Source of the DNA: Paraburkholderia dinghuensis
Lineage (GTDB): Bacteria > Pseudomonadota > Gammaproteobacteria > Burkholderiales > Burkholderiaceae
Reading direction: 5' to 3'
NCBI RefSeq assembly: GCF_003837865.1
Contig: NZ_RQIS01000003.1
Span: forward strand, 248,001-312,000
DNA length: 64,000 nucleotides
The notes beneath the pieces are model-generated. The model had not been told where the DNA came from. It did no database searches and saw only the letters and a program-made list of their open reading frames with translations. A program made the translations under genes and the position numbers. Shown here piece after piece: positions 17,990-26,393 of this stretch. Each line of letters opens with the position of its first letter. Position 1 is the first letter of the stretch.

Positions 17990-18949
17990 TCAGTGCGCGC
18001 GCACTTCCTGGATCAGCTTTTCGAGCTTCACGGCGTCGGCGGCGAACGCGCGGATGCCTTCGGCAAGCTTTTCCGTCGCCATCGCGTCGTCGTTCACGAG
18101 GAAGCGGAACGACGCCTCGTCCACCGGTACGCGTGCGATTTCCGCATTCTTCGACGCCTCCGGCGAGAGCTTGCGCTCGACCGTTTCCGTGCTGTCATGA
18201 AGCTTCTGCAGCAGGTCCGGGCTGATCGTAAGCAGGTCGCAGCCCGCGAGTTCGACGATCTGGCTCGTGGTGCGGAAGCTCGCGCCCATCACCTCGGTCT
18301 TGTAGCCGAACTTCTTGTAATAGGCGTAAATGCTGCGCACCGACCGCACGCCCGGATCGTTCGCGCCGCCGTCCTTCGCCTCGTCCCAGTTCGGGCCTGC
18401 GGCCTTCTTGTACCAGTCGTAGATGCGGCCGACGAACGGCGAAATCAGTTGTGCGCCCGCTTCAGCGCACGCCGCGGCCTGCGCGAGCGAGAACAGCAGC
18501 GTCATGTTGCAGCGGATGCCGTCCTTCTGCAGCACTTCGGCCGCGCGGATACCTTCCCATGTCGATGCAAGCTTGATCAGCACGCGCTCCTTCGGGATGC
18601 CGGCCGCCTTGTACAAATCGATGATGTGGTGGGCCTTGTCGATCGACTTCTTCGTGTCGAACGAGAGGCGCGCGTCGACTTCGGTCGACACCCGGCCCGG
18701 GATGATCTTGAGGATTTCGGTGCCGAAGGCGATCAGCAGGTGATCGATGATCGATTCGACCGATTCGTCCGCGTGATCGCGTACGGTTTTCTCGAGCAGC
18801 GGACGGTACTCGGCCTTCTGGACGGCCTTGAGGATCAGCGACGGATTCGTCGTCGCGTCCTGCGGCTTGTACTGTGCGAACTGCTGGAAGTCGCCCGTGT
18901 CGGCGACGACGGTGGTGTACTGCTTCAACTGGTCGAGTGCGGTAGTCAT
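17990..18949 (-). CDS. tal: Transaldolase
   Basis: This 319-residue class I transaldolase of the E. coli TalB type transfers a dihydroxyacetone unit between sedoheptulose-7-P and glyceraldehyde-3-P in the non-oxidative pentose phosphate pathway. Visible are [12 protein letters not shown] near the N-terminus, [13 protein letters not shown], and [11 protein letters not shown] with the Schiff-base Lys. The gene stands alone on the minus strand. Two strong hairpins precede it in the presumed 5' leader (18995-19050). Length and motifs match the family. Confidence 0.97.
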   Translation of the reverse strand: MTTALDQLKQYTTVVADTGDFQQFAQYKPQDATTNPSLILKAVQKAEYRPLLEKTVRDHADESVESIIDHLLIAFGTEILKIIPGRVSTEVDARLSFDTKKSIDKAHHIIDLYKAAGIPKERVLIKLASTWEGIRAAEVLQKDGIRCNMTLLFSLAQAAACAEAGAQLISPFVGRIYDWYKKAAGPNWDEAKDGGANDPGVRSVRSIYAYYKKFGYKTEVMGASFRTTSQIVELAGCDLLTISPDLLQKLHDSTETVERKLSPEASKNAEIARVPVDEASFRFLVNDDAMATEKLAEGIRAFAADAVKLEKLIQEVRAH

Positions 18950-18994
18950 GTCAGGCCTTGAGGGCGCTCACGCGCCGTGACGGTTGAGAGTCGA

Positions 18995-19050
18995 ACGGCT
19001 GGCCGGCGTTGGCGCCCAGCCGTTACGTCAGGGGGCACTGCAACGCCCCC
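18995..19050 (-). promoter_or_regulatory. Two hairpins in the presumed tal leader
   Basis: AACGGCTGG/CCAGCCGTT (about 18996-19024, with a GC-rich loop that can pair further) and GGGGGC/GCCCCC (about 19031-19050) lie 45-100 nt upstream of the tal start. No known riboswitch class was recognised. They may be mRNA-stabilising or simply part of the upstream spacer, as the promoter was not located. Confidence 0.35.
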
Positions 19051-19194
19051 GCGTCCGGTATGGATGGTACAGATTGTGTGCTTCACACGGACGGGGTGCG
19101 GTTCGCGACAATCATTTTATGGCGGATCGGGTGTAGTTGCGATGTCGCGGTCGAGGCCCCCGCCTGAGCCTCGGGACAGCGCCTTCCGGCGTGA

Positions 19195-20418
19195 TCAGGC
19201 GCGCCGGGTGTTCAGCACGAACTGCGTGATCGCGCCCGCGATGAGTCCCCAGAATGCTGCGCCGATGGACAGCAGTGTCAGGCCCGAGGCGGTCACCATG
19301 AACGTGACGAGCGCGGCTTCGCGCTGCTTCGGATCCTGCATCGCGTTGGTGAGGCCGCTCATGATCGAGCCGAACAGGGCGAGTGCCGCGATCGAGACGA
19401 CCAGCGCCTTCGGAAACGAGGCAAACAGCGCGGCGATGGTCGCGCCGAACGTGCCTGCGATCAGATAGAACACGCCGCCCCACACGGCGGCCATGTAGCG
19501 TTTCGTGGGGTTCTCGTGTGCGTGGGGTCCGGTGCAGATCGCCGCGGTGATCGCGGCGAGGTTCACGCCATGCGAGCCGAACGGCGCGAGCACGAGCGAC
19601 GCGAGCCCCGTAGTCGCAATGAGCGGCGAGGCGGGCGCGACGGTGTGATCGTATCCGTCGGCACGCAGCACGGCGACGCCGGGCACGTTCTGCGATGCCA
19701 TGGCGACGACGAAGAGCGGAATGCCGATGCTCACGATGGCTGAAACGGAGAACGCGGGCATCGTGAAGACAGGCTTCGCGACGGCCACATGGAAGTGGCT
19801 GAAATCGAGCAGGCCGAGCACGGCGGCCGCCGCAATGCCGACTAGGAGTGTCGCGACGATTGCATACCGCGGCAGGTAGCGCTTGATGACGAGGTACGCG
19901 AAGAACATCGTGAGAACGAGGGGTGTCTGGTACTGAGCGGCCCGGAATATCTCGATGCCGATCTCGAAGAGAATGCCCGCGAGCAGCGCGGCGGCGATTC
20001 CCGCCGGAATGCGCTTCATGAGCGGGTCGAACCAGCCGGACACGCCCACTGCGGTGAGCAGTAACGCGCAGACGATATACGCGCCGATCGCCTCGGCATA
20101 AGGGACATGGGGCAGCGAACTGATGAGGAGCGCCGCGCCCGGCGTGGACCATGCGACCACGATCGGCGCGCGGAACCACAGCGAAAGGCCGATGGTGCAA
20201 ACGGCCATGCCGATGGAAAGTGCCCAGATCCACGAGGAAATCTGTTCCGCGCTGAGATGGGCGGCCTCGCCGGCCTGGAACATCAGCACGAGCGAACTCG
20301 TGTAGCCCGTCATCATCGCGACGAAGCCCGCGACCACCGTGGACACCGATGTGTCCGCGAACGGTCGCAGCGGTCCCGGCCGGAATGCCTTGAGGTCGGG
20401 GGATGAAGGCGCGCTCAT
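19195..20418 (-). CDS. BenE family benzoate:H+ symporter-like transporter
   Basis: The 407-residue inner-membrane protein has about 12 hydrophobic helices and clear BenE sequences: GFVAMMTGYTSSLVLMFQAG, IVVAWSTPGAALL, PLFVVAMASQNVPGVAVL and APFGSHGVNLAAITAAICTGPHA. BenE proteins import benzoate in aromatic-degrading bacteria, but many genomes carry paralogues far from benzoate genes, and none are here, so the substrate remains open. It lies 53 nt before the VWA-protein gene on the same strand (reading from that gene), so readthrough from the MoxR/VWA pair is possible. Confidence 0.9.
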   Translation of the reverse strand: MSAPSSPDLKAFRPGPLRPFADTSVSTVVAGFVAMMTGYTSSLVLMFQAGEAAHLSAEQISSWIWALSIGMAVCTIGLSLWFRAPIVVAWSTPGAALLISSLPHVPYAEAIGAYIVCALLLTAVGVSGWFDPLMKRIPAGIAAALLAGILFEIGIEIFRAAQYQTPLVLTMFFAYLVIKRYLPRYAIVATLLVGIAAAAVLGLLDFSHFHVAVAKPVFTMPAFSVSAIVSIGIPLFVVAMASQNVPGVAVLRADGYDHTVAPASPLIATTGLASLVLAPFGSHGVNLAAITAAICTGPHAHENPTKRYMAAVWGGVFYLIAGTFGATIAALFASFPKALVVSIAALALFGSIMSGLTNAMQDPKQREAALVTFMVTASGLTLLSIGAAFWGLIAGAITQFVLNTRRA

Positions 20419-20470
20419 GCGGTGGGTCTCCTCGTCGTGCTCGATTGTGATAGTAGGTGGTGATGACGTT

Positions 20471-21643
20471 TTACTTGCTCATCGCGCGCATGGCCGTCTC
20501 TAGCCCCGCGATCGTGAGCGGATACATGCGGTGGCCGAGAATCTCGCGGATGACCGACACTGACTGACGATATTCCCAGAGCCGCTCGGGCTCGGGATTG
20601 AGCCACGCGAAACGCGGGAAATGATCGGCGAGACGGCGCAGCCACACGGCGCCCGCTTCCGGATTGTTGTATTCGACCGAACCACCCGGCTGCAGCACCT
20701 CGTACGGGCTCATCGTGGCGTCGCCGACGAAGATCAGCTTGTAGTCGGGCGTGAACTTGTGCAGCAGGTCCCACGTGGGCGTGCGCTCCGCATGGCGGCG
20801 GCGGTTGTTCTTCCACAGATAGTCGTAGACGCAGTTGTGGAAGTAGTAAAACTCGAGATGCTTGAACTCGGCTTTCGCTGCCGAAAAGAGTTCTTCCGTG
20901 CGCTGAATGTGATCGTCCATCGAGCCGCCCACGTCGAGCAGCATCAGCACCTTCACGTTGTTGTGCCGCTCGGGGACCATCTTGAGGTCGAGCCAGCCCG
21001 CGTTCGCCGCGGTGCTGCGAATCGTGCCGGGAAGATCGAGTTCTTCGGCGGCGCCTTCGCGCGCGAAGCGGCGCAGCCGCCGCAGCGCGACTTTGATGTT
21101 ACGCGTGCCGATCTCGACCTGGTCGTCGTAGTCGCGAAACGCGCGCGCGTCCCATACCTTCACGGCTTTGCGCTGGCCGCCTTCGCCGCCGATACGCACG
21201 CCCTCGGGATTGAAGCCGCCGTGGCCGAACGGCGACGTGCCGCCCGTGCCGATCCACTTGTTGCCGCCTTCGTGGCGCTCCTTCTGTTCCTCGAAGAGTT
21301 CCTTGAGGCGCTCCATCAGCTTGTCGAGGCCGCCCATCGCTTCGATCTGCGCGCGTTGCTCCGGCGTGAAGTCGCGTTCGAGCCGCTTCTTGAGCCAGTC
21401 CTCAGGAATGTCGAAAGCGAGTTCCGACTTCTTCTCCATGCCGCGGAAATACGCGCCGAACGCAGCATCGAAGCGGTCGAAGTATTGCTCGTCCTTCACG
21501 AGCGTCATGCGCGAGAGGTAGTAGAACTCGTCGAGCGACGGCGCGATCACGCGTTCCTTGAGCGCTTCGACGAGTGTCAGATACTCCTTCACGGAAACCG
21601 GCAGCTTCGCGTCGCGCAGCGAGTAGAAAAAGTCGATCAGCAT
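20471..21643 (-). CDS. CoxE-like VWA domain protein (MoxR partner)
   Basis: This 390-residue protein of the COG3825 type has an N-terminal helical region (residues 1-150), a Gly-rich bridge (GGTSPFGHGGFNPEGVRIGGEGG) and a C-terminal von Willebrand A domain (about 205-390). The MIDAS motif reads MLLDVGGSM, that is D-x-G-x-S instead of the usual D-x-S-x-S. FVGDATMSPYEVL would supply later metal-site residues. VWA/MoxR pairs act as metal-cofactor or complex-maturation chaperones (for example CoxD/CoxE). It lies 24 nt after the MoxR gene and is surely co-transcribed. The client is unknown. Confidence 0.9.
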   Translation of the reverse strand: MLIDFFYSLRDAKLPVSVKEYLTLVEALKERVIAPSLDEFYYLSRMTLVKDEQYFDRFDAAFGAYFRGMEKKSELAFDIPEDWLKKRLERDFTPEQRAQIEAMGGLDKLMERLKELFEEQKERHEGGNKWIGTGGTSPFGHGGFNPEGVRIGGEGGQRKAVKVWDARAFRDYDDQVEIGTRNIKVALRRLRRFAREGAAEELDLPGTIRSTAANAGWLDLKMVPERHNNVKVLMLLDVGGSMDDHIQRTEELFSAAKAEFKHLEFYYFHNCVYDYLWKNNRRRHAERTPTWDLLHKFTPDYKLIFVGDATMSPYEVLQPGGSVEYNNPEAGAVWLRRLADHFPRFAWLNPEPERLWEYRQSVSVIREILGHRMYPLTIAGLETAMRAMSK

Positions 21644-21667
21644 GCGGGGGCTCCGGGCGCGCTGCGC

Positions 21668-22519
21668 TCAGCGGTTGTGACGGTTCATGTAGATCAGGCG
21701 CTCGAACAGGGTCATGTCCTGTTCGTTCTTGAGCAGCGCGCCTGCGAGCGGCGGCATGGTTTTCTGCCCGTCGGCGGCGCGCAGCGCTTCGGGCGGAATC
21801 TCTTCGGCGAGCAGCAGCTTGAGCCAGTCGAGCAGTTCGGACGTCGAAGGCTTTTTCTTCAGGCCCGCGACGCTGCGCAGTTCGAAGAAGCTTTCGAGCG
21901 CCGCGTTCAGCAGTTGCTTGCGGATGCCCGGATAGTGCACCTCGACGATTTGCTGCATCGTCGACGGATCGGGGAAGCTGATGTAGTGGAAGAAGCAGCG
22001 GCGCAGGAATGCATCGGGCAGTTCCTTCTCGTTGTTCGACGTGATGATGACGAGCGGGCGCTGCTTCGCTTTCACGAGCTCGCGCGTCTCGTAGACGTAG
22101 AACTCCATGCGGTCGAGTTCGCGCAGCAGGTCGTTCGGGAATTCGATGTCGGCCTTGTCGATTTCGTCGATCAGCAGCACGCTCTGCTGATCCGACTCGA
22201 AGGCCTGCCACAGCACGCCCTTCACGATGTAGTTGCGGATGTCCTTCACGCGCTCGTCGCCGAGCTGCGAGTCGCGCAGGCGCGAGACCGCGTCGTATTC
22301 GTAGAGGCCCTGCTGCGCCTTCGTCGTCGACTTGATGTGCCACTGCATGAGCGGCAGATCGAGTGCCGCCGCGACTTCCTCGGCCAGCATGGTCTTGCCG
22401 GTTCCGGGTTCACCCTTGATGAGCAGCGGGCGCTTCAGCGTGAGTGCGGCATTGACCGCGAGCTTGAGATCGTCGGTGGCGACGTATTGCGAAGACCCTT
22501 CGAAACGCATGGCGCACAT
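21668..22519 (-). CDS. MoxR family AAA+ ATPase
   Basis: The 283-residue ATPase has Walker A GEPGTGKT (about residue 37), Walker B VLLIDEIDKAD, a sensor-1-like ITSNNEKELPDAFLRRC with Arg finger, and the MoxR spacing. It would remodel or load a client together with the VWA protein encoded immediately downstream. Start MCAMRF at 22519 was kept; the second ATG at 22510 is equally possible. It is divergent from two cytochrome c genes over a 332-nt spacer, an arrangement suggesting but not proving a link to cytochrome or oxidase maturation. Confidence 0.93.
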   Translation of the reverse strand: MCAMRFEGSSQYVATDDLKLAVNAALTLKRPLLIKGEPGTGKTMLAEEVAAALDLPLMQWHIKSTTKAQQGLYEYDAVSRLRDSQLGDERVKDIRNYIVKGVLWQAFESDQQSVLLIDEIDKADIEFPNDLLRELDRMEFYVYETRELVKAKQRPLVIITSNNEKELPDAFLRRCFFHYISFPDPSTMQQIVEVHYPGIRKQLLNAALESFFELRSVAGLKKKPSTSELLDWLKLLLAEEIPPEALRAADGQKTMPPLAGALLKNEQDMTLFERLIYMNRHNR

Positions 22520-22851
22520 GGTGTACCGCTCGCTGAAAAAAATTCCAGTATAAATCTAATGCGGTTCGGCGTCGGGATCAGCCCTGGGGACACAAAGTGT
22601 GTCAGGCATCGTGCACAGGCGTGACACGCTGCGCGCCCCGTGCCACGCGGCTTTGACGCCGTCGCCCAGGCAATCTGCGACGCTCGCCGGGTGCCCCGGG
22701 CCGTGTGGACGCACGCGTGGGCAGCACGGTACAATCGATTCGATTTTTTTCGGCCTGCACGGCGACGCATAAGTAAAAACAGCAGTACCTACGGCGCAGG
22801 CCGTCGCCTGCGGTTCGAGCGTTCGATTCCCCTCAAGCCAGGTAGGGTGCT
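22520..22851. other. 332-nt divergent promoter region, moxR-like gene / cytochrome c gene
   Basis: Contains an inverted repeat GTGTCA/TGACAC near 22598-22627 and a -10-like TACAAT (22730-22735) with a weak upstream -35, probably serving the cytochrome gene. No TTGAT-N4-ATCAA (FNR/ANR) box was found. A stretch near 22812-22835 resembles a tRNA T-arm only superficially. Confidence 0.5.
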
Positions 22852-23217
22852 ATGAAAAAAATTGTCGGCAGGCACGTCGTGTTCGGAGCATTGACGGTGC
22901 TGGCGGGCTTCGCGGTCACGGCTCACGCGGATGTCGTGGGCAACGCGAAGGCGGGGCAGGCCAAGGTGGCGATGTGCATCGGCTGTCATGGTATTCCCGA
23001 CTACCGTACCGCTTATCCCGAGGTTTATCACGTGCCGATTCTGGGCGGTCAGAACGCCCAGTACATCATGAACGCGCTGCACGGCTACAAGAAGGGCGAC
23101 CGTCACTTCGAGACGATGCATGCGATCGCCGCGTCGCTCACCGAACAGGACATCGCCGATATCGCGGCCTACTACGCGTCCCAGACGGTCACTTCGAAGA
23201 ACAATCCCGAGAAGTAA
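22852..23217 (+). CDS. Monoheme cytochrome c, class I (periplasmic)
   Basis: The 121-residue precursor has a Sec signal peptide (KKIVGRHVVFGALTVLAGFAVTAHA, cleavage after about residue 26) and one haem-binding site, CIGCH (about residues 41-45). The distal ligand Met is probably in HFETMHAIA, followed by LTEQDIADIAAYYASQ, typical of c4/c5-type domains. It is a periplasmic or membrane-attached electron carrier. It is followed after 120 nt by a second monoheme cytochrome; together they resemble the two halves of a dihaem cytochrome c4. The spacer between them carries a hairpin repeat. Confidence 0.93.
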   Translation: MKKIVGRHVVFGALTVLAGFAVTAHADVVGNAKAGQAKVAMCIGCHGIPDYRTAYPEVYHVPILGGQNAQYIMNALHGYKKGDRHFETMHAIAASLTEQDIADIAAYYASQTVTSKNNPEK

Positions 23218-23258
23218 CGGGCACCCCGCACGCACGGGACCGGAGGAAGTGCTCTGCA

Positions 23259-23325
23259 CCAACTCTGGTCGACAGCTTTGCATGGGACCAGAGTAAGCGC
23301 CTGAAGCGCCAACTCTGGTCGACAG
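23259..23325. repeat. Hairpin repeat in the spacer between two cytochrome c genes
   Basis: CCAACTCTGGTCGACAG occurs at 23259-23275 and again at 23309-23325 as a direct repeat. Between them GACCAGAGT (23286-23294) can pair with ACTCTGGTC at either 23262-23270 or 23312-23320. The right-hand choice, with inner AGCGC pairing and a 4-5 nt loop, has the same architecture and flanks (TGTCGAC, CCCATG in the reverse direction) as the units at 2424-2531. The element ends 2-3 nt before the AGGAG ribosome site (23328-23332) of the second cytochrome gene. Confidence 0.8.
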
Positions 23326-23337
23326 ACAGGAGAATTC

Positions 23338-23754
23338 ATGAACCAGTCGACCCAGGCCGCGCAGTCTTTCTTCGCCGATGTTTTCAACGCGCCCGCCTCG
23401 TTTGTGAAAGGCGCTGCATACGCGGCGACGCTGGCCGCCATGCTGGCGCTGAGCCCGGCCCACGCCGCCGACGCAGCCAACGGCAAGGTGCTCGCCGATG
23501 CCCACAATTGCGCCGCCTGCCACGGCGTCGGCCTGAACAAGCCGATAAGCCCCGAATATCCGAAGCTCGCGGGCCAGCATGCCGACTATATCTACTGGGC
23601 GCTGCGCCAGTATCAGATGGGCGTCGGCAACCCGCATATGGGCCGCAGCAATCCGATCATGCAGGCGCAGGTGCAGACGCTTTCGCAGAGCGACATGAAG
23701 GATCTCGCCGCGTATATCGAGTCGCTACGGGGCGATCTGATCGACAAGAAGTGA
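23338..23754 (+). CDS. Monoheme cytochrome c, class I (periplasmic, c4-like)
   Basis: The 138-residue precursor has an unusually long N-terminal leader (about 44 residues; hydrophobic core AAYAATLAAMLALSPAHAADA) and one haem site, CAACH, followed by YPKLAGQHADYIYWALRQY, the c4-type signature. MGRSNPIMQAQVQTLSQSDMKDLAAYI supplies the candidate axial Met. It should be secreted, receive haem and carry electrons near the inner membrane. It is encoded 120 nt after a related cytochrome and probably on the same mRNA. AGGAG lies 5 nt before ATG 23338. Confidence 0.93.
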   Translation: MNQSTQAAQSFFADVFNAPASFVKGAAYAATLAAMLALSPAHAADAANGKVLADAHNCAACHGVGLNKPISPEYPKLAGQHADYIYWALRQYQMGVGNPHMGRSNPIMQAQVQTLSQSDMKDLAAYIESLRGDLIDKK

Positions 23755-24095
23755 TGCGTCGGTGTGTGCGGGCCATGCCTCACGGCGCCCGCGCCACTTG
23801 CGTCGCTTACGTCGCTCAAGCCAGATAGCGCGCAACGAAAACCCCCCGCGAAAGTATCGCTGTCGAAAGCGAGCCGTTCGCGGGGTGTTTTTTTGCTCGT
23901 CGGGAATGCTTGTGGATCGGCCTCTGCATACGGGCGTTCGCACGAGGGGCCACGTTCGCGCAAACGCGTGTTGGGTCAGGTCCGATGGGGAATCGGAGAT
24001 ATCAGTTGAGCAAACGCGGCTAGGCGCATGCGCGCCGGTGCAGGCGACCATATCGCCACCTGCACGATCTAGACTCTCTTCACGGACGTGACCCC
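23755..24095. other. 341-nt spacer: terminator plus AraC-family gene promoter region
   Basis: Apart from the terminator at 23842-23894 it contains an imperfect inverted repeat GTGCAGGCGA (24038-24047)/TCGC-CAC-CTGCAC (24053-24065), about 30 nt before the AraC-family start. This could be its autoregulatory site (inference). No additional gene was seen. Confidence 0.5.
23842..23894 (+). terminator. Intrinsic terminator after the cytochrome c pair
   Basis: CCCCCGCGAA and TTCGCGGGG enclose a loop with its own small stem (GCTGTCGAAAGC) and are followed by TGTTTTTTT. It lies about 90 nt after the second cytochrome stop. Confidence 0.85.
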
Positions 24096-24956
24096 ATGCC
24101 AACCAACGCCGCCTACGCGAAGCGCTTCGATGCGGTTCTTGCCCACATCGACGCCAATCTCGACGGTGACCTGTCGGTGAAGGCGCTGAGTGAGGTCGCA
24201 AACTTTTCGGCGTTTCACTTTCATCGGCAATTCAAAGCGTACGTGGGCGTTCCCGTTGCACGGTACGTGCAATTGATGCGATTGCGCCGGGCAGCCCAGC
24301 GCCTTGCTTCCGCTGCGAACGGTTCGGTGCTGGACGTCGCGCTCGATGCCGGATTCGAAAGTCCCGAGGCATTCAGCAGGGCGTTCAGGCGCGCGTTCGG
24401 CATGGCGCCGAGCCACTTCCGGCAAAACCCGAACTGGCAGGTCTGGAGTGCGGTATTCGTTGTCCCTTACTTTTCCAGGAGCTTCATCATGCAAGTGCAA
24501 ATTGTCGAGTTCGCTGAAGTCCGGGTCGCGGCGCTCGAACACTGCGGGCCACCCGGACTCATCAACGAGAGCGTGCGCAAGTTCATCGACTGGCGCGTGC
24601 AAAGCGGGCAATCGCCCGTTTCATCGAGCCGCACGTTCGGCATCCCTTATGGCAACCCCGACGTCACGCCGCCCGACGAATTCCGTTTCGCCATCTGCGG
24701 CGAGATCCACGAGGCGGTGGCGCCGAATAGCTATGGCGTACGCGAACTCGTCATCCCCGGCGGTCGTTGCGCTGTGGTGCGGCACGTGGGATCGACGGAC
24801 CACATCGGCGAATCGATTTACCCGATCTACCGCGACTGGCTTCCCACGAGCGGGGAAGAACTACGCGATCAGCCGATGTTCTTTCACTACCTGAGTGTTT
24901 ACCCCGAGACGCCACAGGACCAGTGGCAGACCGATATCTACATTCCGCTGGCGTAG
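24096..24956 (+). CDS. AraC family regulator with C-terminal GyrI-like effector domain
   Basis: Of 286 residues, about 1-110 form the two-HTH AraC domain (LSVKALSEVANFSAFHFHRQFKAYVG and VLDVALDAGFESPEAFSRAFRRAFGMAPSHFRQ). About residues 130-286 form a GyrI/SOUL-like small-molecule-binding domain (VRVAALEHCGPPGLINESVRKFIDWR, FRFAICGEI, GGRCAVVRHVGS). This is the Rob-like domain order. Such proteins respond to drugs or amphipathic compounds, but the ligand is unknown here. The gene is alone; an inverted repeat lies just upstream. No obvious efflux target gene is adjacent. Confidence 0.93.
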   Translation: MPTNAAYAKRFDAVLAHIDANLDGDLSVKALSEVANFSAFHFHRQFKAYVGVPVARYVQLMRLRRAAQRLASAANGSVLDVALDAGFESPEAFSRAFRRAFGMAPSHFRQNPNWQVWSAVFVVPYFSRSFIMQVQIVEFAEVRVAALEHCGPPGLINESVRKFIDWRVQSGQSPVSSSRTFGIPYGNPDVTPPDEFRFAICGEIHEAVAPNSYGVRELVIPGGRCAVVRHVGSTDHIGESIYPIYRDWLPTSGEELRDQPMFFHYLSVYPETPQDQWQTDIYIPLA

Positions 24957-25208
24957 CGACCGTGTGCGCGAGGTAGTTTTGTGGCTTCGGTCTGACGCTG
25001 GTGGAATTCAGTACTGGCGGTGGGAGGGGCAAACGATCGGGGCATCGACCGCCTCACGGCGATGCCGGAGCCGATCGAGATCCGTGCCCTCGCAACAGAA
25101 TCAGACAGGTCACAGCAACCGGGTCGCCCGCTCATCGTCCATGCGATTTTGCAGAGCCCGGTTCTTCGCCGCGCGCAACCGGCACGCGCACGCTAAAACG
25201 CTCCGGTT

Positions 25209-25643
25209 TCAATCGCGCGAGGCGCGGCGCTCGATGCGGGCGAGATAGGCGTCGGTGTCGGGCGGCGTGTTGGTCCGTTGCGCTTCCCAGATCGTTTCAC
25301 CGAGGCATTCCATGATCGCGTGCTGCGCGTCGTGCGTGGAGCCGAGGCGCGCGGCGAGCCGCTCGTGTGCCGCGCGGATGCCGGGCGGTTGATCGATCGA
25401 CAACTGTTCGCTGATCGCGAGGTGCATCGACAGATGCAGGAACGGGTTGCTCTGGCCACGCTCGGGCGAGTAGTCCTGCGCGGACGCCGCGTCGGCGTCG
25501 GCGAGTTCGGTGTGATACTCGGGATGCTCGACAATCCAGTCGGCAGCGATCGCCTCGAGCGGGGTGAGGATCGCGCCTGCGCGCTGCTTGCGCCAGGTTT
25601 CGGTGAAAAAGCGGCGGACTTCGTCGCGGCTGGGATTGAACAT
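25209..25643 (-). CDS. DUF1841 family protein
   Basis: The 144-residue protein starts MFNPSRDEVRRFFTETWRKQRAG, the usual start of DUF1841 proteins, and contains NPFLHLSMHLAISEQLSIDQPPGI and ECLGETIWEAQR. Function is unknown; it is conserved in beta- and gammaproteobacteria. A more upstream in-frame start would add an Arg/Lys-rich non-conserved leader, so ATG 25643 is preferred. It lies 70 nt after nth on the same strand and probably shares its transcript. Confidence 0.88.
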   Translation of the reverse strand: MFNPSRDEVRRFFTETWRKQRAGAILTPLEAIAADWIVEHPEYHTELADADAASAQDYSPERGQSNPFLHLSMHLAISEQLSIDQPPGIRAAHERLAARLGSTHDAQHAIMECLGETIWEAQRTNTPPDTDAYLARIERRASRD

Positions 25644-25713
25644 CTTCGGTGGGTGGTGACGTTTAAGGCGAGCGCCTATTTTACGCCGCACGGCGTGCGG
25701 TCGCTGGCGGCGC

Positions 25714-26358
25714 TCAGAGTTCGGGCGGTGGCGTCTTCGGCTTGAACTCGCAGAGCGGTTCGATCACGCAGTGCCAGCATTCGGGGCGACGCGCCTTGCA
25801 CACATAGCGTCCGTGCAGGATGAGCCAGTGATGTGCGTCGTGGCGGAACTCGGACGGCGTGAATTTTTCGAGCGCGACTTCGACGGCCCGCACGTCTTTC
25901 CCGGGCGCAATACCGGTACGGTTCGCAACCCGAAAGATATGCGTATCGACGGCGATGGTCGGCTCTCCGAATGCGATATTGAGCACGACGTTGGCCGTCT
26001 TGCGCCCGACGCCGGGCAGGCCTTCGAGCGCTTCGCGCGTCTTCGGGACTTCACCGCCATATTGCGCGAGCAGGATCTCGCAGGTCGCGACGACGTTCTT
26101 CGCCTTCGTGCGATAGAGGCCGATGGTCCTGATGTATTCAGCGATACCTTCCTCGCCGAGCTCGAGCAGCTTGCGAGGCGTGTTCGCGACCGGATACAGC
26201 TTGCGCGTGGCCTTGTTCACCGACACGTCGGTCGCCTGCGCCGAGAGCATCACAGCGATCAGGAGTTCGAAAGGCGTCTCGTACTCGAGTTCGCTCTTCG
26301 GGTGCGGGTTCAGGCTCTGCAGCGTTTCGTAGATGGCTCGGCGCTTGGTGGCGTTCAT
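25714..26358 (-). CDS. nth: Endonuclease III
   Basis: The 214-residue DNA glycosylase/AP lyase removes oxidised pyrimidines. It shows helix-hairpin-helix LPGVGRKTANVVL with the catalytic Lys, VDTHIFRVANR with the catalytic Asp, and the [4Fe-4S] ligands C-x6-C-x2-C-x5-C in CKARRPECWHCVIEPLC. All key residues are present and length matches E. coli (211). It follows rnfB by 35 nt and precedes the DUF1841 gene, a common beta/gamma-proteobacterial order. Confidence 0.97.
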   Translation of the reverse strand: MNATKRRAIYETLQSLNPHPKSELEYETPFELLIAVMLSAQATDVSVNKATRKLYPVANTPRKLLELGEEGIAEYIRTIGLYRTKAKNVVATCEILLAQYGGEVPKTREALEGLPGVGRKTANVVLNIAFGEPTIAVDTHIFRVANRTGIAPGKDVRAVEVALEKFTPSEFRHDAHHWLILHGRYVCKARRPECWHCVIEPLCEFKPKTPPPEL

Positions 26359-26393
26359 TGCTCGTGGGCTTTGTCGCGTCAGCTCGTGCCCGC

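Noticed and set aside
19195..20418. Assigning this BenE homologue as the benzoate transporter
   Set aside because: No benzoate catabolic genes are adjacent, so the substrate is left open.
20621..22624. Long plus-strand frame across the VWA and MoxR genes
   Set aside because: Shadow of two well-identified minus-strand genes; composition is repetitive Arg/Val/Leu without domains.
22812..22835. GGTTCGAGCG...CGATTCC resembling a tRNA T-arm
   Set aside because: No acceptor, D or anticodon arms fold around it; lies in the cytochrome promoter region.
25060..25194. 44-codon frame (MPEPIEIRALATESDR...) after the AraC-family gene
   Set aside because: Start resembles an acetyltransferase N-terminus at most; too short and unsupported, so not listed as a remnant.
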